This document shows, piece after piece, positions 33,601 through 48,600 of a DNA stretch of 64,000 nucleotides. The DNA is from Toxotes chatareus. Taxonomy: Eukaryota; Chordata; Actinopteri; Toxotidae. Position 1 is the stretch's first letter; every line of letters begins with the position of its first letter. The notes beneath the pieces are model-generated. The model had not been told where the DNA came from, made no database searches, and was given only the letters and a program-made list of their open reading frames with translations. The translations under genes were made by a program, and so were the position numbers. The stretch covers positions 10,532,001-10,596,000 of the forward strand of contig CM028890.1 of the NCBI GenBank assembly GCA_016801885.1, in the 5' to 3' direction.

Positions 33601-36600
33601 AAATGTCATAAAAACGTCATAGTATAGTAAGGCGTCAAAATACCAAAAAGTCAAAAATTTTTGACCTCAAAATGTCATAAAAACGTCATAGTATAGTAAA
33701 GGCGTCAAATCGGACCAAAAAGTCAAAAAATTTTTTGACCTCAAAATGTCATAAAAAAGCGTCATAGTATAGTAAAGCGTCAAAATCGGATTAAAAAAAA
33801 GTCAAAAAATTTTTGACCTCAAAATGTCATAAAAAGCGTCATAGTATAGTAAAGGCATTCAAAATCGGCAAAAAAAAGTCAAAATTTTTTGACCTCAAAT
33901 GTCATAAAAAAAATAGTCATATAAGTAAAGGCGTCAAAATCGGCCAAAAAAAGTCAAAATTTTTTGACCTCAAAATGTCATAAAAAAAAGCGTCATATAA
34001 AAAGTATAGTAAAGTGGCGTCAAATCGGCAAAAAAAGTCAAAAATTTTTTGACCTCAAAATGTCATAAAAAACGTCATAGTATAGTAAAGGCGTCAAAAA
34101 TGACAAAAAAGTCAAAAATTTTTTGACCTCAAAATGTCATAAAAAACGTCATAGTATAGTAAGGCGTTTTCGGGACAAAAAAAGTCAAAAAATTTTTGAC
34201 CTCAAAATGTCATAAAAAAACGTCATAGTATATAGTAAGGCGTCAAAATCGGCCAAAAAAAAGTCAAAATTTTTTTTGACCTCAAAATGTCATAAAAAAG
34301 CGTCATAGTATAGTAAAAAGGCGTTTTAAAAAAAAAGTCAAAAATTTTTGACCTCAAAATGTCATAAAAAAGCGTCATAGTATAGTAAGGCGTCAAAATC
34401 GGCCAAAAAAGTCAAAAAATTTTTTGACCTCAAAATATCATAAAACGTCATCATAGTATAGTAAAAGGCGTTTTTGACCTCAAACCAAAAAAAAAAAAAA
34501 TTTTTTGACCTCAAAATGTCATAAAAACGTCATAGTATAGTAAAGTCAAAAATCGGCCAAAAAAGTCAATTTTTTTTTTGACCTCAAAATGTCATAAAAA
34601 ACGTCATAGTATAGTAAAGGCGTCAAAATCGGCCCAAAAAGTCAAAATTTTTTGACCTCAAAATGTCATAAAAAAACGTCATAGTATAGTAAGGCGTCAA
34701 ATCGGCCAAAAAAAAGTCAAAATTTTTTTTGACCTCAAAATGTCATAAAAAACGTCATCATAGTATAATAAAGGCGTCAAAATCGGACAAAAAAAGTCAA
34801 AAAATTTTTTTGACCTCAAAATGTCATAAAAAAACGTCAGCGTCATAGTATAGTAAAGGCGTCAAAAAAATCAAAAAAAAGTCAAAATTTTTTGACCTCA
34901 AAATGTCATAAAAAAGCGTCATAGTATAGTAAAAGAGCGTCAAAATCGGCCACAAAAAGTCAAAAATTTTTTTTGACCTCAAAATGTCATAAAAAAAAAT
35001 TCATAGTATAGTAGTAAAGCGTCAAAAAATAAAAAGTCAATTTTTTTGACCTCAAATAGTATAGTAACGTCATAGTATAGTATTTTCGGACAAAAAAAGT
35101 CAAAAATTTTTTTGACCTCAAATGTCATAAAAAAGCGTCATAGTATAGTAAGGCGTCAAAATCGACCAAAAAAAAAGTCAAAAATTTTTTTTGACCTCAA
35201 AATGTCATAAAAAACGTCATAGTATAGTAAAAGGCGTCAAAATCGACCAAAAAAAGTCAAAAAATTTTTTGACCTCAAAATGTCATAAAAAACGTCATAG
35301 TATAGTAAGGCATCAAAATCGGATAAAAAAAAGTCAAAATTTTTTGACCTCAAAATGTCATAAAAAACATCATAGTATAGTAGTGAAGTCAAAATCAAAA
35401 TCAACCTCAATTAAAAAAGTCATAAAAAGCGTTTTTTGACCTCAAAAAAATATCAAAAAACGTCATAGTATAGTAAAAAAAGCGTCAAAAATCGGTAAAA
35501 AAGTCAAAATTTTTTGACCTCAAAATGTCATAAAAACGTCATAGTATAGTAAGGCGTTAAAATGTCGGCCAAAAAGTCAAAAATTTTTTGACCTCAAAAT
35601 GTCATAAAAAACGTCATAGTATAGTAGTATGGCGTTCAAATCGATGGCATAAAAAGTCAAAAAATTTTTGACCTCAAAATGTCATAAAAAACGTCATAGT
35701 ATAGTAAGGCGTTTTTTTGGACAAAAAAGTCAAAATTTTTTTGACCTCAAAATGTCATCAAAAAAAGCGTCATAGTATAGTAAAGGCGTTTTTTCGGCCA
35801 AAAAAAAAGTCAAAAAATTTTTGACCTCAAAATATCATAAAAAACGTCATAGTATAGTAAAAGGCGTCAAAATTCGGAAAAAAAAGTCAAAAATTTTTGA
35901 CCTCAAAATGTCATAAAAAACGTCATAGTATAGTAAATGGCGTCAAAAAATCGGACAAAAAAAGTCAAAAAATTTTTTGACCTCAAAATCATAAAAAAAG
36001 CGTCATAGTATAGTATGGCGTTTTTTCAACCAAAAAGGTCAAAAAAAAAAGTCATAAAAACGTCATTTTTTTGACCTCAAAAAAATCATAAAAAATGTCA
36101 TAAAAACGTCATAGTATAGTAAGGCATAAAAATGGGACAAAAAAAGTCAAATTTTTTTGACCTCAAAATGTCATAAAAAAGCGTCATAGTATAGTAAAGA
36201 AGCGTCAAAATAAAGAAAAAAGTCAAAAAATTTTTTTTGACCTCAAAATGTCATAAAAAGCGTCATAGTATAGTAAAAGGCGTCAAAATCGGCCAAAAAA
36301 GTCAAAAAATTTTTTGACCTCAAAATGTCAAAAAAAAAGCGTCATAGTATAGTAAGGCGTCAAAATTTTTTTACGGCCTCAACAAAAAAGTCAAAATTTT
36401 TTGACCTCAAAAATGTCATAAAAAGCGTCATAGTATAGTAAAGGCGTTTTTGGGGAAAAAAAGTCAAAAATTTTTTGACCTCAAAATGTCATAAAAAAAC
36501 GTCATAGTATAGTAAGGCGTCAAAATCGGCCAAAAAAAGTCAAAAATTTTTTTGACCTCAAAATGTCATAAAAAACGTCATAGTATAGTAAAAAGCGTCA

Positions 36601-39600
36601 AAATCGGAAAAAAAAGTCAAAAAATTTTTTGACCTCAAAATGTCATAAAAAGCGTCATATAGTATAGTAAAGGCGTTTTTCGGATAAAAAAGTCAAAATT
36701 TTTTTGACCTCAAAATGTCATAAAAAACGTCATAGTATCAAAATGGCGTAAAATCAAAAAAAAGTCAAAAATTTTGACCTCAAAATGTCATAAAAAAGCG
36801 TCATAGTATAGCGTTTTTTTCGACAAAAAAAGTCAAAAATTTTTTGACCTCAAAATGTCATAAAAAAAGCGTCATAGTATAGTAAGGCATTTTTCGGACC
36901 AAAAAGTCAAAAAATTTTGACCTCAAAATGTCATAAAAAGCGTCATAGTATAGTAAGGCGTCAAAATCGGCCAAAAAAGTCAAAAAATTTTTTGACCTCA
37001 AAATGTCATAAAAAACATCATAGTATAGTAAAGGCGTCAAAATGAGACAAAAAAGTCAAAAAATTTTTTGACCTCAAAATGTCATAAAAAAAACGTCATA
37101 GTATAGTAAGGCGTCAAAATTTCGGCCAAAAAAAGTCAAAATTTTTTTGACCTCAAAATGTCATAAAAAACGTCATAGTATAGTAAAGCGTTTTCGGACA
37201 AAAAAAAGTCAAAAAATTTTTGACCTCAAAATGTCATAAAAAACGTCATAGTATAGTAAAGGCGTCAAAATCGGAAAAAAAAAGTCAAAATTTTTTTGAC
37301 CTCAAAATATCATATAAAACGTCGTCATAGTATAGTAAAGGCGTTTTTTTCGGCCAAAAAAAGTCAAAAATTTTTTGACCTCAAATGTCATAAAAAACGT
37401 CATAAGTATAGTAAAAAAGCGTTTTTTAGGACAAAAAAGTCAAAATTTTTGACCTCAAAATGTCATAAAAAAACGTCATAGTATAGTAAGGCGTCAAAAT
37501 CGGCCAAAAAAGTCAAAAAAATTTTTGACCTCAAAATGTCATAAAAAGCGTCATAGTATAGTAAGGCGTCAAAATCGGCCAAAAAGTCAAAAAAATTTTT
37601 GACCTCAAAATGTCATAAAAAACGTCATAGTATAGTAAAGCGTCAAAAATCGGACAAAAAAGTCAAAAATTTTTTGACCTCAAAATGTCATAAAAAACAT
37701 CATAGTATAGTAAGGCGTTTTTTTTAGGCAAAAAAGTCAAAAAATTTTTTGACCTCAAAATGTCATAAAAAGCGTCATAGTATAGTAAAGGCGTCAAAAT
37801 TTCGAAAAAAAAGTCAAAATTTTTTGACCTCAAAATGTCATAAAAAACGTCGTCATAGTATAGTATGGCGTTTTTCGGCAAAAAAAGTCAAAAATTTTTG
37901 ACCTCAAAAGTGTCAAAAAACGTCATAGTATAGTAAAAGCGTCAAAATCGGACAAAAAAAGTCAAAAATTTTTTGACCTCAAAATGTCATAAAAACGCGT
38001 CATAGTATAGTAAGAGGCGTTTTTCGGACAAAAAAGTCAAAAAATTTTTTGACCTCAAAATGTCATAAAAAAGCGTCATAGTATAGTAAAAGGCGTCAAA
38101 AATCGGCAAAAAAAGTCAAAATTTTTGACCTCAAAATGTCATAAAAAGCGTCATAGTATAGTAAAAGCGTCAAAATCGGCCAAAAAAGAATCAAAATTTT
38201 TTTGACCTCAAAAAGTCAAAATTTTGACCTCAAAATGTCAAAATTTTGACCTCAAAATGTCATAAAAACGTCATAGTATAGTATGGCGTTTTTCGACAAA
38301 AAAAGTCAAATTTTTTGACCTCAAAATGTCATAAAAAACGTCATAGTATAGTAAAGGCGTCAAAATCGGGACAAAAAGTCAAAAAAAGTTTTTTTGACCT
38401 CAAAATGTCATAAAAAAACGTCATCATAGTATAGACAAAAAGTCAAAGGCGTCAAAAAATCGGCCAAAAAAGTCAAAAAATTTTTTGACCTCAAAATGTC
38501 ATAAAAAAGCGTCATAGTATAGTAAGGCGTTTTTGAACAAAAAGTCAAAATTTTTTGACCTCAAAATGTCATAAAAAACGTCATAGTATAGTAAATGGCG
38601 TTTTTTCGGAAAAAAAGTCAAAAATTTTTTTGACCTCAAAATGTCATAAAAAAGCGTCCCAGTATCATAGAGGCGTCAAAATGATGCGTTAAAAAAAATA
38701 AAAAAAAAATTTTTGACCTCAAATGTCATAAAAAACGTCATAGTATAGTATAGTAAGGCGTTTTTTCGAACAAAAGTCAAAATTTTTTGACCTCAAAATG
38801 TCATAAAAACGTCATAGTATAGTAAAGGCGTCAAAATCGGACAAAAAAGTCAAAAAAATTTTTTGACCTCAAAATGTCATAAAAACGTCATAGTATAGTA
38901 AAAGGCGTTTTTCGGAAAAAAGTCAAAATTTTTTGACCTCAAAATGTCATAAAAAAACGTCATAGTATAGTAAAGGCGTTTTTCGGCCAAAAAGTCAAAA
39001 ATTTTTTTGACCTCAAAATGTCATAAAAACGTCATAGTATAGTATGGCGTTTTCAAAATCGAAACAAAAAAGTCAAAAATTTTTTGACCTCAAATGTCAT
39101 AAAAAACGTCATAGTATAGTATGAAGCGTTTTTTAAAAAAAAGTCAAAATTTTTTTTTGACCTCAAAATGTCATAAAAACGTCATAGTATAGTAGGTGGC
39201 GTTTTTTAAAAAAAGTCAAAAAATTTTTTGACCTCAAAATGTCATAAAAAACGTCAAGCGTCATAGACCTTTTTATCGGACAAAAAGTCAAAAAATTTTT
39301 ACCTCAAATATCATAAAAAACGTCATAGTATAGTAAGCGAACAAAAATCAAAAATTTTTGACCTCAAAATATCATAAAAACGTCATAGTATAGTAAGGCG
39401 TCAAAATCGGACAAAAAAAGTCAAAATTTTTTGACCTCAAAATGTCATAAAAAGCGTCATAGTATAGTAAAGAAGCGTTTTTCGGATAAAAAAGTCAAAA
39501 ATTTTTTGACCTCAAAATGTCATAAAAACGTCATAGTATAGTAAAGAAGCGCGTTTTCGGGCAAAAAAGTCAAATTTTTGACCTCAAAATGTCATAAAAA

Positions 39601-42600
39601 GCGTCATAGTATAGTAAGGCGTCAAAATCGGACAAAAAAAAGTCAAAAATTTTTGACCTCAAAATAAAAAGCGTCATAAAAAAGGCGTCATAGTATAGTA
39701 AAAAGTCAAAAATTTTGACCTCAAAGTCATAAAAAAATAGTATAAAATTTTTTGACCTCAAAAGTCAAAAAAAAAAGCGTCATAGTATAGTATGGCGTCA
39801 TAGTATTTTGCGTCAAAAAAGTCAAAAAAAAATTTTTTGACCTCAAAATGTCATAAAAAACGTCATAGTATAGTATAAAGGCGTTTTTTTTCGAAAAAAA
39901 AAAAAAAATTTTGACCTCAAAATGTCATAAAAAAAGCGTCATAGTATAGTAAAGGCGTCGTTTTTTCAAAAAAAGTCAAAATTTTTGACCTCAAAATGTC
40001 ATAAAAAAGCGTCATAGTATAGTAAGGCGTCAAAATCGACAAAAAAAGTCAAAAATTTTTTTGACCTCAAAATGTCATAAAAAGCGTCATAGTATAGTAA
40101 AGGCGTCAAAATCGGTACAAAAAAGTCAAAATTTTTTGACCTCAAAATGTCATAAAAAACGTCATAGTATAGTAAAGGCGTTTTCAAAATCGGGTCAAAC
40201 AAAAGTCAAAATTTTTGACCTCAAAATGTCATAAAAAAGCGTCATAGTATAGTAAGGCGTCAAAATCGGACAAAAAAAGTCAAAAATTTTTTGACCTCAA
40301 AATGTCATAAAAAAGCGTCATAGTATAGTAAGGCGTCAAAATCGGAAAAAAAGTCAAAATTTTTTTTGACCTCAAAATGTCATAAAACGTCATCATAGTA
40401 TAGTAAGGCGTCAAAATCGGAAAAAAAAGTCAAAATTTTTTTGACCTCAAAATGTCATAAAAAACGTCATAGTATAGTAAAGGCGTTTTTTTAGGCCAAA
40501 AAAAGTCAAAAATTTTTGACCTCAAAATGTCATAAAAACGTCATAGTATAGTAAGGCGTCAAAATCGGCAAAAAAAAGTCAAAAATTTTTTGACCTCAAA
40601 ATGTCATAAAAAAGCGTCATAGTATAGTATAGGCGTCAAAATGTTAAAAAATCAAAAAATTTTTTCAAAATGTCAAAAAGTCATCAAAGTATAAAAGAAG
40701 TTTTTGACCTCAAAAAGTCATTTTTTGACCTCAAATGTCATAAGCGTCATAGTATAGTAAGGCGTTTTTTTGACCTCAAAAAGTCAACGTCAAAATTTTT
40801 TTGACCTCAAAATATCATAAAAAAGCGTCATAGTATAGTAAGGCGTCAAAATTTTAAAAAAAAGTCAAAATTTTTTTGACCTCAAAATGTCATAAAAAAA
40901 CGTCATAGTATAGTAAAGGCGTCAAAAATCGGACAAAAAGTCAAAAAAATTTTTGACCTCAAAATGTCATAAAAAAGCGTCATAGTATAGTAAAGGCGTT
41001 TTTTCGACCAAAAAAGTCAAAAATTTTTTTGACCTCAAAATGTCTAAAAAGCGTCGTCATAGTATAGTAAAGGCGTCAAAATCGACCAAAAAAGTCAAAA
41101 ATTTTTGACCTCAAAATGTCATAAAAAACGTCATAGTATAGTAAAGGCGTTTTTTGACAAAAAGTCAAAAATTTTTTGACCTCAAAATGTCATAAAAAAC
41201 GTCATAGTATAGTAAGCGTCAAAATTAAAAAAAAAGTCAAAAAATTTTTTGACCTCAAAATGTCATAATAAAACGTCATAGTATAGTAAGGCGTCAAAAT
41301 CGGCCAAAAAAAGTCAAAATTTTTTGACCTCAAAATGTCATAAAAAACGTCATAGTATAGTAAAGTCAAAATCAGTACAAAAAAGTCAAAAAAATTTTTG
41401 ACCTCAAAATGTCATAAAAAAGCGTCATAGTATAGTATGGCGTTTTTTTGAAAAAAAGTCAAAAAATTTTTGACCTCAAAATGTCATAAAAAAAAGCGTC
41501 ATAGTATAGTAAGGCGTTTTTTTCGGCCAAAAAGTCAAAAATTTTTTGACCTCAAAATGTCATAAAAAAAGCGTCATAGTATATAGTAAAGGCGTTTTTC
41601 AAAATCGGGAAAAAAAAGTCAAAAAATTTTTTGACCTCAAAATGTCATAAAAAAGCGTCATAGTATAGTAAAAATTTTTTTGGACAAAAAAAAGTAAAAA
41701 AATTTTTGACCTCAAAAATGTCATAAAAGCGCGTCATAGTATAGTCAAAAAGGCGTCAAAAATCATAAAAAAAGTCAAAATATTTTTGACCTCAAAATAT
41801 CAAAAACGACCTCATAGTATACGTATAGTATAGCGTTAAAATTCGACAAAAAAAGTCAAAAATTTTTTGACCTCAAAATGTCATAAAAAACGTCATAGTA
41901 TAGTAAAGGCGTCAAAATGGGACAAAAAAAGTCAAAAAATTTTGACCTCAAAATGTCATAAAAACGTCATAGTATAGTAAAGGCGTCATTAAAAAAAAAA
42001 ATTTTTTGACCTCAAAAAAAGTAGAAAATGATTTTTTGAAAAAAAGTCAAATTTTTTGACCTCAAAATGTCATAAAAAAACGTCATAGTATAGTAAAGGC
42101 GTCAAAATCGGGACAAAAGTCAAAAAATTTTTTGACCTCAAAATGTCATAAAAAACGTCATATAGTATAGTAAGGCGTTTTTGGCCAAAAAAGTCAAAAA
42201 TTTTTGACCTCAAAATGTCATAAAAAAACGTCATAGTATAGTATAGGCGTTTTTTTCGGCCATAAAAAAGTCAAAAATTTTTTGACCTCAAAATATCATA
42301 AAAAACGTCATAGTATAGTATGGCGTTTTTCGGACAAAAAAATTCAAAAAATTTTTTGACCTCAAAATGTCATAAAAAAGCGTCATAGTATAGTAAGGCG
42401 TCAAAATCGGACCAAAAAGTCAAAAAAATTTTTTGACCTCAAAATGTCATAAAAAACGTCATAGTATAGTAAAAGCGTTTTTCAGACCAAAAAAAGTCAA
42501 AAAATTTTTTGACCTCAAAATGTCATAAAAAAGCGTCATAGTATAGTAAAAGGTTTTAAAATTTGACAAAAAGTCAAAAAATTTTTGACCTCAAAATGTC

Positions 42601-45600
42601 ATAAAAAAAGCGTCATAGTATAGTAAAGTTTTTTTTTCAAAAAAAAAAAGTCAAAATTTTTGACCTCAAAATGTCATAAAAAACGTCATAGTATAGTATG
42701 GCGTTTTTTCGGGAAAAAAAGTCAAAAAATTTTGACCTCAAAATGTCATAAAAAGCGTCATAGTATAGTATAGTAAAAGGCGTTTTCAAAAAAGTCAAAA
42801 ATTTTTGACCTCAAAATGTCATAAAAACGTCATAGTATAGTAAAGGTTTTCAAAATCAACAAAAAAAAAAAATTTTTTGACCTCAAAATGTCATAAAAAA
42901 GCGTCATAGTATAGTAAGGCGTCAAAATCGGCCAAAAAAGTCAAAAAATTTTTTGACCTCAAAATGTCATAAAAAAGCGTCATAGTATAGTATGGCGTTT
43001 TTTCGGACAAAAATAAAAGTCAAAAAATTTTTTGACCTCAAAATGTCATAAAAAACGTCATAGTAGTATAGTAAAGGCGTTTTTTAAAAAAAGTCAAAAA
43101 AATGTTAGCGTGACCTGGTAAAATGTCATAAAAAACGTCATAAAAAATTAAAAGCGTTGACCTCAAAAAAAGTCAAAATATTTAAAGCCTCAAATGTCAT
43201 AAAAAGCGTCATAGTATAGTATGGCGTTCAAAAAAAGTCAAAAGTCAAATTTTGACCTCAAAATGTCATAAAAAGCGTCATCATAGTATAGTAAGGCGTT
43301 TTTTGGTAAAAAAGTCAAAAAATTTTTTGACCTCAAAATATCATAAAAACGTCATCATAGTATAGTAAAGGCGTTTTTTCGGACAAAAAAAGTCAAAAAT
43401 TTTTTGACCTCAAAATGTCATAAAAAACGTCATAGTATAGTAGTAAGGCGTTTTTCGGCCAAAAAAGTCAAAAAAAATTTTTGACCTCAAAATGTCATAA
43501 AAGCGTCATAGTATAGTAGAAATGGCGTCAAAATCGGCCAAAAAAGTCAAAAATTTTTGACCTCAAAATGTCATAAAAAAGCGTCGTCATAGTATAGTAT
43601 GGCGTTTTTCAAAATGAGGAAAAAAAGTCAAAAAATTTTTGACCTCAAAATGTCATAAAAAGCGTCATAGTATAGTATAAGGCGTTTTTCGAAAAAAAAA
43701 AGTCAAAAATTTTTTTGACCTCAAAATGTCATAAAAACGTCATAGTATAGTATAAAGGCGTTTTTTCAAATAAAAAAGTCAAAAAATTTTTTGACCTCAA
43801 AATGTCATAAAAAACGTCATAGTATAGTAAGGCGTCAAAATCGGACAAAAAGTCAAAAATTTTTTTGACCTCAAAATGTCATAAAAAGCGTCGTCATCAA
43901 AAGTATAGTGACCTCAATGCGTTTTTTTTTCCAAAAAAAGTCAAAAAAAAATTTTGACCTCAAAATGTCATAAAAAAGCGTCATAGTATAGTAAAGGCGT
44001 CAAAATCGGACAAAAAAAAGTCAAAAATTTTTTGACCTCAAAATGTCATAAAAAGCGTCATAGTATAGTAAGGCGTCAAATCGGACAAAAAAAGTCAAAA
44101 AATTTTTGACCTCAAAATATCATAAAAAGCGTCATAGTATAAGTAAGGCGTTTTTTCAAAATCGGCCAAAAAAGTCAAAAATTTTTGACCTCAAAATGTC
44201 ATAAAAACGTCGTCCATAGTATAGTAAAGGCAAAATTTTTTAAGAAAAAAAAAGTCAAAATTTTTTTGACCTCAAAATGTCATAAAAGCGTCATAGTATA
44301 GTAAAGGCGTCAAAATCGGAAAAAAAGTCAAAAAAATTTTTGACCTCAAAATGTCATAAAAAAAGCGTCATAGTATAGTAAAGGCGTTTTTTCAAATCGG
44401 ACAAAAAAGTCAAAAATTTTTGACCTCAAAATGTCATAAAAAACGTCATAGTATAGTATAAAGGCGTTTTTTCGGACAAAAAAGTCAAAAATTTTTTGAC
44501 CTCAAAATGTCATAAAAAAGCGTCATAGTATAGTATAGGCGTTTTTTCGGAAAAAAAGTCAAAAATTTTTGACCTCAAAATGTCATAAAAAACGTCATAG
44601 TATAGTATGGCGTTTTTTTCGCGTCAAAAAAGTCAAAAATTTTTTTGACCTCAAAATGTCATAAAAAACGTCATAGTATAGTAAAAAGCAAAAATCGGCC
44701 AAAAAAGTCAAAAAATTTTTTGACCTCAAAATGTCATAAAAGCGTCATAGTATAGTAAAAAGGCGTTTTTTTCATAAAAAAGTCAAAATTTTTTGACCTC
44801 AAAAATATCATAAAAAAGTAAAAAATCATAGTATAGTATAAAAGGCGTCAAAATCGGCAAAAAAGTCAAAATTTTTTGACCTCAAAATATCATAAAAAGC
44901 GTCATAGTAGTATAGTAAAAGCGTCAAATATCGGGAAAAAAAAGTCAAAAATTTTTTGACCTCAAAATGTCATAAAAAACGTCATAGTATAGTATGCGGC
45001 GTCAAAATCGGCCAAAAAAGTCAAAAACTTTTTTGACCTCAAAATGTCATAAAAAACGTCATAGTATAGTATGTAAGCGTCAAAAATCGGAAAAAAAGTC
45101 AAAAAATTTTTTGACCTCAAAATGTCATAAAAAATAGTATAGTATAGTATGGCGTCAAAATCGGTAAAAAAGTCAAAATTTTTTTGACCTCAAAATGTCA
45201 TAAAAAACGTCATAGTATAGTAAAGGCGTCAAAATAAAAAAAAAAAGTCAAAAAATTTTTTTGACCTCAAAATGTCATAAAAAGCGTCATAGTATAGTAT
45301 GGCGTTTTTTCGAACAAAAAAGTCAAAAATTTTTTGACCTCAAAATGTCATAAAAAAACGTCATAGTATAGTAAAGTCAAAAGCGTTTTTTCGGAATGTC
45401 AAAAAAGTCAAAAATTTTTGACCTCAAAATGTCATAAAAAAAGCGTCATAGTATAGTAGTAAAAAGCGTCAAAAATCGAACAAAAAAGTCAAAAATTTTT
45501 GACCTCAAAATCATAAAAACGTCACGTCATAGTATAGTAAATGCGTCAAAATCGATAAAAGTCAAAATTTTTTTGACCTCAAAATGTCATAAAAAACGTC

Positions 45601-48600
45601 ATCATAGTATAGTAAGGCGTTTTTTCGGCCAAAAAAGTCAAAAATTTTTGACCTCAAAATGTCATAAAAAGCGTCATAGTATAGTAAAGGCGTCAAAAAT
45701 CGGACAAAAAAGTCAAAAATTTTTTTGACCTCAAAATGTCATAAAAAAACGTCATAGTATAGTAGGCGTCAAAATCGACAAAAAAAAAAAAAGTCAAAAA
45801 TGTTTTTTGACCTCAAAATATCATAAAAAAGCGTCATAGTATAGTAAAGGCGTTTCGTAAAAAAAAGTCAAAAAAATTTTTTGACCTCAAAATGTCATAA
45901 AAACGTCATAGTATAGTAAAAGGCGTTTTTAAATAAAAAAAGTCAAAAATTTTTGACCTCAAAATGTCATAAACGCGTCATAGTATAGTAAGGCGTTTTT
46001 GGGACAAAAAAGTCAAAAATTTTGACCTCAAAATGTCATAAAAAACGTCATAGTATAGTAAAGGCGTTTTTTTCGTAAAAAGTCAAAATTTTTTGACCTC
46101 AAAATGTCATAAAAGCGTCGTCATAGTATAGGTAAGAAGCGTCAAAATCGGCCAAAAAAAAGTCAAAATTTTTTGACCTCAAAATGTCATAAAAAAACGT
46201 CATAGTATAGTAATGGCGTCAAAATCGTTTTACAAAAAAGTCTAAAAAATTTTTTGACCTCAAAATGTCATAAAAAGCGTCATAGTATAGTAAAGGCGTT
46301 TTTCGTAAAAAAGTCAAAAATTTTTTGACCTCAAAATATCATAAAAACGTCATAGTATAGTAAAAGGCGTCAAAATCGGACCAAAAAGTCAAAAAAATTT
46401 TTGACCTCAAAATGTCATAAAAGCGTCATAGTATAGTAAAGGCGTTTTTCATTGGACAAAAAGTCAAAATTTTTTGACCTCAAAATGTCATAAAAAAGCG
46501 TCATAGTATAGTAAAGCGTCAAAATCGAAAAAAAAAAAAGTCAAAATTTTTTGACCTCAAAATGTCATAAAAAGCGTCATAGTATAGTAAAGAAGCGTCA
46601 AAATCGGTTTTAAAAAAAAGTCAAAAAATTTTTGACCTCAAAATGTCATAAAAAACGTCATAGTATAGTAAAGGCGTTTTTTTTTGGGCCAAAAAAGTCA
46701 AAAAATTTTGACCTCAAAATGTCATAAAAAAGCGTCATAGTATAGTAGGCGTTTTTTGAATAAAAAAGTCAAAAATTTTTGACCTCAAAATGTCATAAAA
46801 AAACGTCATAGTATAGTAAGTCGGACAAAAAGTCAAAAAATTTTTGACCTCAAAATGTCTAAAAAAGCGTCATAGTATAAAAAACAAGCGTTTTTTTTTA
46901 CCAAAAAAACCTCAAAATGTCATAAAAAGTCATCATAGTATAGTAAAGGCGTCAAAAATCGGACAAAAAAGTCAAAAAATTTTTTGACCTCAAAATGTCA
47001 TAAATAGCAAACGCCATAGTATAGTAAAGTCGTTTTTTGATAAAAAATAAAAAAAAGTCAAAAATTTTTTTTTGACCTCAAAATGTCATAAAAAAGCGTC
47101 ATAGTATAGTATAGGCGTCATAGAACAAAAAAGTCGGGACAAAAAAAGTCAAAAAAATTTTTTGACCTCAAAAATGTCATAAAAAGCGTCATAGTATAGT
47201 AAAGGCGTTTTTAATAAAAAGTCAAAAAAATTTTTTGACCTCAAAATATCATAAAAAAAACGTCATAGTATAGTAAAGGCGTTTTTTCGGTAAAAAAAGT
47301 CAAAAATTTTTTTGACCTCAAAATGTCATAAAAAAGCGTCATAGTATAGTAAAGGCGTTTTTTGAAAAAAAGTCAAAAATTTTTTGACCTCAAAATGTCA
47401 TAAAAAAGCGTCATAGTATAGTAAAGGCGTTTTTTGATTAAAAAGTCAAAATTTTTGACCTCAAAATGTCATAAAAAAAACGTCATAGTATAGTAATGGC
47501 GTCAAAAGATAAAAAGTCAAAATTTTTTGACCTCAAAAATGTCATAAAAAACGTCATAGTATAGTAAAAGGCGTCAAAAAATCCGGACAAAAAAGTCAAA
47601 ATTTTTGACCTCAAAATGTCATAAAAAGCGTCATAATATAGTATAAGGCGTCAATTTTTTCGGACAAAAAAGTCAAAAAGCGTTTTTTTGACCTCAAAAA
47701 ATCATAAAAGCGTCATAGTATAGTAAGGCGTCAAAATCGACAAAAAAAGTCAAAAATTTTTGACCTCAAAATGTCATAAAAAGCGTCATAGTATAGTATG
47801 GGCGTCAAAATCGGGACAAAAAAAAGTCAAAAATTTTTTGACCTCAAAATATCATAAAAAACGTCATAGTATAGTATAAGGCGTTTTTAAACAAAAAAGT
47901 CAAAAATTTTTTGACCTCAAAATGTCATAAAAGCGTCATAGTATAGTAAAATTTTTGGCCAAAAAAAAGTCAAAATTTTTTTGACCTCAAATGTCATAAA
48001 AAGCGTCATAGTATAGTAAAGGCGTCAAAATCGGAAAAAGTCAAAAATTTTTGACCTCAAAATCATAAATAGCGTTTAGTATAGTCAAAAGCGTCAAAAT
48101 CGGACAAAAAAGTCAAAAAATTTTTGACCTCAAAATCATAAAAAGCGTCATAGTATAGTAAAAGCGTTTTTTTGGGACAAAAAAGTCAAAAATTTTTTGA
48201 CCTCAAAATGTCATAAAAAGCGTCATAGTATAGTAAAGGCGTCAAAATCGGACAAAAAAAAGTCAAAAAATTTTTGACCTCAAAATATCATAAAAAGCGT
48301 CGTCATAGTATAGTAAAGGCGTTTTTTTCGGCCAAAAAAAGTCAAAAATTTTTTGACCTCAAAATGTCATAAAAACGTCATAGTATAGTAAAGGCGTTTT
48401 TCGGCCAAAAAAGTCAAAAAAAATTTTTGACCTCAAAATGTCATAAAAAAAGCGTCATAGTATAGTAAGGCGTCCTCAAATTGGCAAACAAAAAGTCAAA
48501 AAATTTTTTGACCTCAAAATGTCATAAAAAGCGTCATAGTATAGTAGGCGTTTTTTTCGGACAAAAAAGTCAAAAATTTTTGACCTCAAAATATCATAAA